The position numbers and the translations under genes were made by a program. Of a DNA stretch of 6,042 bases, positions 1 through 5,659 are shown piece after piece (the first letter of the stretch is position 1; the number at the start of each line of letters is the position of its first letter). Source of the DNA: Actinomycetota bacterium (GTDB lineage Bacteria > Actinomycetota > Acidimicrobiia > Acidimicrobiales > Ilumatobacteraceae). The stretch covers positions 1 to 6,042 of the forward strand of contig SYDZ01000039.1 of assembly GCA_005801025.1 (NCBI GenBank), read 5' to 3'. Below the pieces are notes generated by a model. It was not told the origin of the DNA, did no database searches, and saw only the letters and a list, made by a program, of their open reading frames with translations.

Positions 1-1203
1 ATCATTGATCGCATAGAAGGCAAACAGTCCCTGGTCTAACGAGTAGCGATCTCTCATTTCAGAGACATCCAATAGTCGCGTATCCGACAACGGCGTCGGA
101 TCCTGCGCTACTTCGGCATCAGTCACTTCTCCTACCGGCAAATCAACAACAGCAACTTTGTCAATCCCCATCGCTGCTTGAGTAGCAATGATGTTTCTGC
201 CAATATAAGGCCGTTCACGGGTCGTGACGTTTGGTTGCACCACGAAACGTTGGATGACCGCTGGATAAATGGCACCTGCAACGATTGCCACAACCGCCCA
301 CAGGGCCATTGAGAGCAACGGCAAACGCCAACCACCCCACTTAATCCCCGCCAAGAACAATCCTGCCACCAACAGGCTGACCATAATCAATAGGTTGATG
401 ACGGGTAACTGGGCCTTGACATCGGTGTACGTCGCGCCTTGCACCACACCGCGACCCGACACCGTCAGTTCAAATCTCTGCAACCAATAATCGGCTGCCT
501 TAATTGCCGCCAGAATGGCAAAAAGAACACTCAAATGAATCCGTGCACCTCGAGCAATTCGTTCACTAGTTGTCTGAAGTCGAATCGAACCATTCAGGAA
601 GTGCATGACTGCAGTCATCAGGGTCACCGCAACGAGAGCGGCGAAAGCCCAGTCGACAACGAAAGTCAAAAATGGAAGTCGGAAAACATAAAAACCGATA
701 TCCACGCCGAATTGTGGATCCTTGATATCAAACGATTGCGAGTTTCTAAAGAGCAACCAGTCTTGCCACTGCGCAATTGCAGGAAGCCCAATGATTAATC
801 CAAAAAGAGCTGAGATGATAATTCGCAGGAGACGGGTGCGACTACCGACGATCAGACGAAAACGTTCAACTACTTCACGTTCTGGACCAAGAGGAAGTTC
901 GCTAGAGGACAAACGCTCTGCGAGGGTGAGACTGATGAAGGAAACGATGGCGAAGCCGACGCTGAACACTCCCCCAAGAAGCACTTTGGTCTTGATCCCC
1001 GTCCAAAAAACGGAAGCATGATCAACAGAGCGGAACCACAATAAATCAACATAAAAGTTCGCCAAAGTGCGGGCTGATAAAAACAAAAACAAAATCAAAG
1101 CCGCTACGGCAAAAAGTGCGATGCGGCCCTTAGAGGCCCATGCAGGGCGATTGCTGTTGGAACGACGACGCGGGCTACGTGGCAAATCTGAAGATGGTCT
1201 CAC
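1..1203 (-). CDS. UPF0182 family polytopic membrane protein, N-terminal 401 residues (3' end outside window)
   Basis: The minus strand reads open for 401 codons from a GTG at 1203 to the window edge. An in-frame TAG at 1215-1213, which is also the stop of the upstream gene, makes this GTG the first possible start; no clear Shine-Dalgarno precedes it, so translation may be coupled to the gene 9 bases upstream. After a basic Ser/Arg-rich N-terminus come seven hydrophobic spans at about residues 27-52, 74-96, 126-146, 178-203, 222-241, 267-287 and 295-317. The outer domain then begins. Family hallmarks visible are VDLLWFRSVDHASVFW (52-67), DPQFGVDIGFYVFRLPF (162-178) and RPYIGRNIIATQAAMGID (331-348). 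Complete members are about 900-1000 residues, so roughly 40% is present. The molecular function of UPF0182 is not known to me. Its position behind a PDZ/S16 protease suggests an envelope role. Identification is firm; function is open. Confidence 0.93.
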   Translation of the reverse strand, partial: MRPSSDLPRSPRRRSNSNRPAWASKGRIALFAVAALILFLFLSARTLANFYVDLLWFRSVDHASVFWTGIKTKVLLGGVFSVGFAIVSFISLTLAERLSSSELPLGPEREVVERFRLIVGSRTRLLRIIISALFGLIIGLPAIAQWQDWLLFRNSQSFDIKDPQFGVDIGFYVFRLPFLTFVVDWAFAALVAVTLMTAVMHFLNGSIRLQTTSERIARGARIHLSVLFAILAAIKAADYWLQRFELTVSGRGVVQGATYTDVKAQLPVINLLIMVSLLVAGLFLAGIKWGGWRLPLLSMALWAVVAIVAGAIYPAVIQRFVVQPNVTTRERPYIGRNIIATQAAMGIDKVAVVDLPVGEVTDAEVAQDPTPLSDTRLLDVSEMRDRYSLDQGLFAFYAIND

Positions 1204-1212
1204 GCCACGAGA

Positions 1213-3105
1213 CTAGTTCTGCTGCGGAACAAGTGCACAACGGCAACCGGCGTGAGCAGGTGCATGGGTGTGACCTGTGGGGAACGCCTCACCGACAGTG
1301 ACAAAACCGGCCAAAGAGTTGTCTTCAGCGTCAGCACAGGCTGGCCCAGTCGGATCAACTTTCCAGCAGGCTTTCGAGCCAGGAACCAATGCAGCAAACG
1401 CACCGCGCCCATAGGCAGTCTGAGCAATATCATCCACATGCTCATCGACATGCTTGTTCTTCCACTCTCGGTACACAACGCGCACCAAGGCTGTCAATTC
1501 TGCATTATCACCAGCGGCCTGAGAAATACTGCGACTCAAGCGCTCGCGCAAAGGGGTGACAATCGTTGAGACGATGAACTCATCAATGGTGGCGGACTGA
1601 GAGGCCACGATCTTGTGCAGTTCCTTGTCAGATCCACTTGATAGTGATTTTGCTCCTTCAAAGGCAGCGGACTTCACCGAGGCTTCAAGAGCTGCAGTGA
1701 TTCGCGCCGAATGATCAGACTTTGGTCCCACTATCGCATCCAAGGTTTTGACAACAGGCTTGCCGCGCAAGATATCTAGAATTTCATTTTGCTCATCTGC
1801 AAGTACTCGCTTGATCTTGCGCCCCATGGCCACGATGATCGGGACTAAAACCTCATCACGAGCCTCAAAAGGAGTCGTGATTGCCTCTGAAACTTCAACG
1901 GCATCTTCAATTGGAGTTTTCACAGGCACTTTGGCTGCACGCTCAACAATTGTCTCGGTCGTGGTCACAACAATCTGCTTTTTCTTCGCAGGTTGAGATT
2001 TCTTAGCCTCAGTTGTGGCTACTTCTTTGGCAACAACATCAGCACTTGAACGTCGCAGTTTAGCGAAAATGTCATCAGCTACCACATCGGCTGCCTTCGG
2101 AGTGGGGGCAACATGCAAATAGGTAGTTGGCTCTTGCGCGCCTACACCGCTGTCACTATCACCAATATCTATTGATGTTTCATGACGCGAGAATAATGAA
2201 ACCACATTAGAGATCGACTCCTGCACAACGGTTTCTTCAAGGACAATCTCCTCATCAGCAAGATTTTTGTCATACACAATCGCCTCAACAACAACTTCTG
2301 AGGCAGTTTGCTCCACAATGGTATCCTCATCTTGATCGTACGGAGCGAAAGCTGGCGCTGATGAAATATCCGAACGGATTGCCTCTTGGGTCACAACTTG
2401 ATCAGCTTGAACGATGACTGGAATTGGACCGGTAGTTGGAGCCAAATTGACAAACTCAATGGGCTCATCGCCGGCGTCATCCAATTCGCGCAACACATCT
2501 TCACTAGCCAAGCGCGCACGATCAAAAGCCTGGATCAAACGCTCGCGTCCGTGGAATAGGTCTTCCAATTGCTCGCGCGCCATTTCACGACGACGCGCCA
2601 CATCAGCCAGTACTCGCTCACGATAGGCGCGGGCTTCATTGACCATGTCACGACCCTGCTGTTTTGCCGTCAAAATCTCTGTATCAGCGTCAGAAGCAGC
2701 GTCTTGGCGACGGCGCGCACTCTCGAGTTCAGCGTCCTCACGTAAGCGGGTTGCTTCATCTGTGGCTTCACGCACCAAACGCGTGGCTGTCTCCTCGGAG
2801 CGAATCTTGATCTTTGTGGCGGCCTCGCGGGCGGCCTGGACAATGCGCGCGGTTTCTTCACCGAGCAGGGCAGCGACGGTCTCTTCATTCAGTTCAACGG
2901 GTGCTCCGGACCCCACACGCTGGGCATTGAGCAATTCCCCCTCAAGAAAAATGGTGCGTTCCGTCAGACGAGAAAGTTCAGCAGCAACCATTCGTAAGAA
3001 GTCACGAACCTCATTTTGGTCAAAGCCGCGACGCGACGAAGGAAAGGTCGCCCCAGCGACAGCGGTCGGAGAAGAGGGATCAGGACGAGAAAATGAGATA
3101 GCCAT
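1213..3105 (-). CDS. DivIVA-domain coiled-coil protein with a phage Mu F-like Cys/His C-terminus
   Basis: This 630-residue protein has four parts. Residues ~18-60 are a DivIVA-type N-terminal domain (FPSSRRGFD at 21-29, then NEVRDFL at 31-37), the element that in this family binds membrane and targets poles or septa. Residues ~72-205 are a long charged coiled coil rich in Glu, Arg and Ala. Residues ~206-415 are an acidic, Val/Thr/Glu-rich probably disordered linker with a Lys-rich patch (368-376). Residues ~416-630 form a second folded region: helices including RKIKRVLADEQNEILDILRG (429-448) and REWKNKHVDEHVDDIAQTAY (546-565), then a Cys/His end with C580, C590, H614, H618, C621 and C623 in PAHAGCRCALVP. 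That end matches the closing motif of Mu F / SPP1 gp7-type phage head proteins. The ATG at 3105 puts a TATTCT hexamer seven bases upstream, as in leaderless transcripts. It is not a standard wag31-type DivIVA, which is far shorter. The scaffold role is inferred; the C-terminal role is unknown. Confidence 0.85.
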   Translation of the reverse strand: MAISFSRPDPSSPTAVAGATFPSSRRGFDQNEVRDFLRMVAAELSRLTERTIFLEGELLNAQRVGSGAPVELNEETVAALLGEETARIVQAAREAATKIKIRSEETATRLVREATDEATRLREDAELESARRRQDAASDADTEILTAKQQGRDMVNEARAYRERVLADVARRREMAREQLEDLFHGRERLIQAFDRARLASEDVLRELDDAGDEPIEFVNLAPTTGPIPVIVQADQVVTQEAIRSDISSAPAFAPYDQDEDTIVEQTASEVVVEAIVYDKNLADEEIVLEETVVQESISNVVSLFSRHETSIDIGDSDSGVGAQEPTTYLHVAPTPKAADVVADDIFAKLRRSSADVVAKEVATTEAKKSQPAKKKQIVVTTTETIVERAAKVPVKTPIEDAVEVSEAITTPFEARDEVLVPIIVAMGRKIKRVLADEQNEILDILRGKPVVKTLDAIVGPKSDHSARITAALEASVKSAAFEGAKSLSSGSDKELHKIVASQSATIDEFIVSTIVTPLRERLSRSISQAAGDNAELTALVRVVYREWKNKHVDEHVDDIAQTAYGRGAFAALVPGSKACWKVDPTGPACADAEDNSLAGFVTVGEAFPTGHTHAPAHAGCRCALVPQQN

Positions 3106-3112
3106 CGCACAA

Positions 3113-3118
3113 AGAATA
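3113..3118 (-). promoter_or_regulatory. -10 element of a leaderless promoter for the DivIVA-domain gene
   Basis: On the minus strand TATTCT fits the actinobacterial -10 consensus TANNNT and ends seven bases before the ATG at 3105. Transcription would then begin at or next to the A of the start codon. No Shine-Dalgarno is visible before this ATG, which agrees with a leaderless message. A TTGCCA lies 22 bases upstream of the hexamer, too far for a usual -35, and the correctly spaced positions show no good -35. The 78-base gap between protease and DivIVA genes shows no hairpin followed by a T run, so read-through from the protease is also possible. Confidence 0.5.
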
Positions 3119-3183
3119 GGAAAAATCAGGGGTTAAAGGGTGGCAATCAGGTCTTTGACGCGAAAACAGTGTCTGAGCAGAGG

Positions 3184-4452
3184 TCAGCGGGTGGGTGCGA
3201 CGACTCGTTGACCGCCACGTTTGAGTAGCGCCGCAAGTGCCTCAGATAAAGTCGCCACCGGCACTATCTCCACCGCCGAACCCACGGTCGCCTGAGCAGC
3301 AGCGATCTCGTCAACTCCCTGCTCCGTGGGCACTAAGAAAATTTTGGCTCCGGATTTCTGTACAGCGACCGATTTTTGTACCAAAGCCCCGATTGCGCCG
3401 ACGCTGCCGTCTTCTTGAATTGTCCCTGTGACGGCGACACCTTGCGGTGGTGTCATCTCGCCCTCCGTCAGATTGTCAATCAGCGATAAGGCGAACGAGA
3501 GCCCAGCCGATGGCCCCCCGATGGCCGCCGTATCAAAGTCGACGACGAATGGGAGATCTACCGTTCTGGTATCCCGAGCAGTGAATCCGATCAAAGTTCG
3601 CGTCTCATCATCAGGACTAGCAACTAATTCAACGTCAACATCGTGGCTCTTTGTCCCACCGTCCGAGGTCAGCGACAAGATAGTGAGTGTCGCGATATCA
3701 CCGGGCACCGCGTCGACCAACGCTGTCGTCAATTTTGAGACAACGTCAATGGCGATCGGACCATCACCAAGATCAATTGACTCGATGACATCGCCGACCT
3801 GCAAAACTTTGCAAGCCCGTTTCTTCGGGCTGTCAGTGGGGCACAACGTCGGATCAAAACCCGCCACCTGGGCCGACCCCTCCGTAAAAGTTGCATCAAA
3901 ACCTAAGTAAGACAGGGCCACATAAGCAGCGATCTCCTTCGCATTTGCCATCGCACCCAACTGAATTTCACGACTCGCCGCAGGATCGCAGTCCCCAAAC
4001 CGTTCCTCACACGTCAACACATTGACGACTGGGTCGACCCAACCCATAAAACTCTGCAGAGCGGTAAGTTCTGAACCCATGGCGGTCACAAAGCGAACGC
4101 CAGTCTTCGGTACATAGATCGCCACTTCGTCGTCAGCGATAAAGAGAAGATCTCCCACCAGGTCGGCGGTGCCCGGCGCTGTCTCATAGCGTTGGATAGG
4201 CCACAACATCGCCCCTAATACGATCCCGATCAACAAAAACGCAATAGTTGCCAGTGGAATCGCCATACTCTGAGCGCGTAACGACGGCGCAACCACCCGA
4301 GCGGCGAGTACCTTATCTACTTGCGTGTCACTCACTGAAATCTCCACCCGTTTGGCCTTCGTTGCTGGTTTAGCTATCTTGGCTCTATTCGCCGTTGGAC
4401 GGCGCAAACCTGCCCGAGAAACAAACACTCCATCGCCCCAGGATACTCTCAT
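3184..4452 (-). CDS. Membrane-anchored PDZ and Lon (S16)-type serine-lysine protease, YlbL-like
   Basis: The 422-residue product has a basic N-terminal tail, one transmembrane span at about 63-87 (AIPLATIAFLLIGIVLGAML), an outer segment, a PDZ-type domain at ~190-275 containing LQVGDVIESIDLGDGPI, and a Lon-type proteolytic domain from ~290. The catalytic serine is S315 in IGGPSAGLSF and the catalytic lysine is K360 in GALVQKSVAV, each in its usual motif. No AAA+ ATPase is present, as expected for the PDZ-S16 group (B. subtilis YlbL, M. tuberculosis Rv3194c), whose members sit in the membrane and act outside the cytoplasm. Two close cysteine pairs, C148/C155 and C204/C214, could form disulfides. 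The start is uncertain. The ATG at 4452 has GGGGTGAG eight bases upstream, but a GTG at 4335 has GGTGGAG six bases upstream and would give 383 residues with 23 before the membrane span, nearer the family's usual ~340. The gene lies divergently from the small membrane protein at 4505. Confidence 0.92.
   Translation of the reverse strand: MRVSWGDGVFVSRAGLRRPTANRAKIAKPATKAKRVEISVSDTQVDKVLAARVVAPSLRAQSMAIPLATIAFLLIGIVLGAMLWPIQRYETAPGTADLVGDLLFIADDEVAIYVPKTGVRFVTAMGSELTALQSFMGWVDPVVNVLTCEERFGDCDPAASREIQLGAMANAKEIAAYVALSYLGFDATFTEGSAQVAGFDPTLCPTDSPKKRACKVLQVGDVIESIDLGDGPIAIDVVSKLTTALVDAVPGDIATLTILSLTSDGGTKSHDVDVELVASPDDETRTLIGFTARDTRTVDLPFVVDFDTAAIGGPSAGLSFALSLIDNLTEGEMTPPQGVAVTGTIQEDGSVGAIGALVQKSVAVQKSGAKIFLVPTEQGVDEIAAAQATVGSAVEIVPVATLSEALAALLKRGGQRVVAPTR
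4342..4348 (-). promoter_or_regulatory. Shine-Dalgarno supporting an alternative protease start (GTG at 4335)
   Basis: On the minus strand GGTGGAG is followed after six bases (ATTTCA) by an in-frame GTG at 4335-4333. This spacing and sequence are at least as good as the GGGGTGAG in front of the ATG at 4452. If used, the protease would lose its first 39 residues, including most of its Arg/Lys-rich tail, and the intergenic region towards the divergent operon would grow from 52 to 169 bases. Confidence 0.4.
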
Positions 4453-4458
4453 CGATCC

Positions 4459-4504
4459 AACTCACCCCGCAACGGATGGTGGCTTCCTTGACGAAACTCA
4501 CCCC
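4459..4504. repeat. Two direct copies of AACTCACCCC in the divergent intergenic region
   Basis: The 10-mer occurs at 4459-4468 and 4495-4504, start to start 36 bases. The first copy, read on the minus strand, contains the GGGGTGAG that serves as possible ribosome binding site of the protease ATG at 4452. The second ends directly before the ATG of the 52-residue gene at 4505. A shared operator for the divergent genes is possible, but a 10-bp match may be chance. Confidence 0.35.
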
Positions 4505-4663
4505 ATGAATACACCGAGACCTGAAATCAAAAAGACCATCGCTCGGAAAGTACTTAACGCCACAGGTCTCGGTGGGATCGCGCTCGTGAGCGGCATCATC
4601 GCCGCTCTGGTGATCTCCATGTCCGTTGCTTACGTCGTCACCAACTTCGTTTCTCGACTATGA
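4505..4663 (+). CDS. Small single-span membrane protein, 52 residues
   Basis: I do not recognise a family. The product has a basic N-terminal segment (PRPEIKKTIARKVLNATG, residues 4-21) followed by one hydrophobic span at about 22-47 (LGGIALVSGIIAALVISMSV, then AYVV) and a short tail ending in Arg-Leu. The charge pattern predicts an inner basic N-terminus. Its TGA stop overlaps the ATG of the HEAT-repeat gene (ATGA at 4660-4663), which strongly suggests a co-translated pair and is the best support that the small gene is real. The frame extends upstream to a GTG at 4325, but that would overlap the protease coding region antisense by 128 bases, or by 11 if the protease starts at 4335. I therefore chose the ATG at 4505. 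No Shine-Dalgarno or clear -10 is seen in front of it, so the start is only moderately supported. Confidence 0.6.
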   Translation: MNTPRPEIKKTIARKVLNATGLGGIALVSGIIAALVISMSVAYVVTNFVSRL

Positions 4664-5262
4664 GCGCCTCTGATAGTCCACAAGTTGCTGAACGCCGACA
4701 AGCGGTCGTGGTCGCTGGTCACTCAGGAGACCGCGCCTTGGTGGAAATAGGTCTCACCGATGAACAGCCATCCGTTCGCGAATCTGCACTCGGTGCTTTG
4801 GATCGCTTGGGAGTTCTCACCGCGGCAACACTTGGAGTCTTCACCACTGACATTGATGTACGAGTACGACGCAGGGTCGCCGAACTGGGAGCAAAATTTT
4901 TAAGTTTCGATTTACTGCCCCTACTGAGCGATAACGAACCCCTTGTCGTGGAGATGGCTGCGTGGTCAAGCGGCGAACATGAGGTCGTCACACAAGCAGT
5001 TCTAGACAAACTTATTGAACTCACAACTACGCATAGCGAACCCCTTGTACGAGAAGCATCAGTGGCTGCTCTCGGCGCGATCGGGAATGAGTTGGGTCTT
5101 GACGCAATCATTGCGGCTTGCAGTGATAAGCCTGCAATTCGGCGTCGAGCAGTACTCGCTTTAGCTCCCTTTGACACACCCGAAGTAAAAATCACATTGC
5201 ACAAGGCGCTTGAAGATCGAGACTGGCAGGTCCGCCAAGCCGCCGAAGACTTACTCGGCTAA
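4660..5262 (+). CDS. HEAT-repeat protein
   Basis: The 200-residue protein is made almost wholly of HEAT/PBS-lyase-like helical repeats. Recognisable units are at about 24-50 (PSVRESALGALDRLG at 37-51), 52-80 (DVRVRRRVAELG), 82-105, 112-142 (EPLVREASVAALGAIG at 127-142), 145-170 (PAIRRRAVLALAPF) and 174-200 (DRDWQVRQAAEDLLG at 186-200). There is no signal peptide, membrane span or catalytic motif. Such folds act as protein-binding scaffolds, and some PBS-lyase-type members assist cofactor or tetrapyrrole proteins; nothing here selects a partner. The start ATG lies inside the ATGA overlap with the small membrane gene and has no Shine-Dalgarno of its own, so translation is probably coupled. The simplest inference is that the HEAT protein works with the small membrane protein, perhaps held by it at the membrane. 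Family call firm; role unknown. Confidence 0.85.
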   Translation: MSASDSPQVAERRQAVVVAGHSGDRALVEIGLTDEQPSVRESALGALDRLGVLTAATLGVFTTDIDVRVRRRVAELGAKFLSFDLLPLLSDNEPLVVEMAAWSSGEHEVVTQAVLDKLIELTTTHSEPLVREASVAALGAIGNELGLDAIIAACSDKPAIRRRAVLALAPFDTPEVKITLHKALEDRDWQVRQAAEDLLG

Positions 5263-5280
5263 TTAGATTTTGGCGGGTGC

Positions 5281-5547
5281 TTATATGCCCTGCAGGATCA
5301 ACAAGATCCCGAAAATCACAAAAGAATTGAGGCGCCGTAACGAATTGCTTTTTCTGGCAATCGCGAACCCATGCCGTAGCCAACGGGATTTGCCAAAGCG
5401 TCAGCAGCGACCATTCCCAAGGTTGAACCGACCCCTGTTCCAAAGGAATCATGGTCGGTGATCAATATGATCGTCGCCAACAACCGAACCTCAACCGACG
5501 CTCAATGCGTGAGTCACTGCAATGGCGATTGAAATGCCCAACAAAAC
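5281..5547 (-). pseudogene. Decayed TMEM165/GDT1 family (UPF0016) cation transporter remnant
   Basis: The minus strand from about 5500 to 5316 reads without stop through LLATIILITDHDSFG, STLGMVAADALANPVG and SRLPEKAIRYGAS. This is the pattern of the second repeat of TMEM165/GDT1 membrane proteins (Mn2+/Ca2+ transport). It then meets TGA at 5318-5316. Adding one base to the T run read from 5323-5320 restores the usual ending, FVIFGILLILQGI and then TAA at 5283-5281. Upstream, in another frame at about 5547-5492, VLLGISIAIAVTHALSVG resembles part of the first repeat and ends at a TGA. The family's Glu-x-Gly-Asp-Lys/Arg-Ser/Thr motifs, most of the first repeat and any start codon are missing. 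Several independent lesions make a pseudogene more likely than one sequencing error. It converges with the HEAT-repeat gene, ending 18 bases from that gene's stop. The second-repeat match is good; the upstream limit is approximate. Confidence 0.65.
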
Positions 5548-5607
5548 TTAAGAAAAACGCCGACCAAATAATGGTTAACTCTGATTTGTGGTAATGAACG
5601 GGCACGA

Positions 5608-5631
5608 CCGAACAATTTTCCCGAACAATTT
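5608..5631 (+). repeat. Tandem 11-bp repeat upstream of the HD-domain gene, candidate operator
   Basis: CCGAACAATTT occurs at 5608-5618 and again at 5621-5631, 13 bases start to start and separated by TC. The first copy covers where a -35 would lie relative to the TAGGGT at 5634, and the second fills the spacer, so a protein bound here could control the promoter. The repeat arrangement is seen directly; its use as an operator is inference. Confidence 0.45.
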
Positions 5632-5633
5632 GC

Positions 5634-5639
5634 TAGGGT
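5634..5639 (+). promoter_or_regulatory. Candidate -10 element for the HD-domain gene
   Basis: TAGGGT fits TANNNT and would start transcription near 5646, leaving a leader of about 14 bases that still contains the GGAGG ribosome binding site. No TTGACA-like hexamer is found at 16-18 bases upstream; that position is occupied by the first CCGAACAATTT copy, which suggests dependence on an activator or a weak promoter. Confidence 0.4.
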
Positions 5640-5648
5640 GAAGACAAC

Positions 5649-5653
5649 GGAGG
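5649..5653 (+). promoter_or_regulatory. Strong Shine-Dalgarno (GGAGG) of the HD-domain gene
   Basis: GGAGG lies six bases before the ATG at 5660 and fixes that start. It is the best Shine-Dalgarno in the window. It also lies in the 7-base loop between GACAA (5643-5647) and TTGTC (5655-5659), which are perfect complements. Confidence 0.8.
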
Positions 5654-5659
5654 ATTGTC

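Larger units (their letters stand above)
5263..5659. other. Region without an intact gene
   Basis: No intact reading frame with a ribosome binding site is convincing here. The left part (to about 5547) is the GDT1-like remnant on the minus strand. About 5548-5607 shows nothing I can assign. The right end is the promoter region of the HD-domain gene. I see no terminator hairpin with a T run after the HEAT-repeat gene, and no tRNA or other structured RNA. Confidence 0.6.

Noticed and set aside
269..1021. Several plus-strand frames in the left part
   Set aside because: All lie antisense to the uninterrupted UPF0182 frame, which shows strong family motifs.
1200..1569. Frames on both strands overlapping the end of the DivIVA-domain gene
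   Set aside because: They run through the conserved Cys/His end of that gene in other frames and show no family pattern.
1213..3105. Prophage origin of this locus, suggested by the Mu F-like end
   Set aside because: No terminase, portal, capsid, integrase or attachment repeats are seen, and the neighbours are chromosomal membrane genes.
2414..3136. Long plus-strand frames rich in Ser and Arg
   Set aside because: They are antisense to the coiled-coil part of the DivIVA-domain gene; the composition is what the reverse of Glu/Ala/Arg codons yields, with no domain.
4325..4504. Upstream GTG extension of the small membrane gene to 112 residues
   Set aside because: It runs antisense through the N-terminal codons of the protease, lacks a Shine-Dalgarno, and the ATG at 4505 gives a compact product; kept only as an uncertainty.
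5192..5452. Minus-strand frame of 86 codons overlapping the end of the HEAT-repeat gene
   Set aside because: It overlaps real coding sequence and is out of frame with the GDT1-like remnant, which explains the sequence better.
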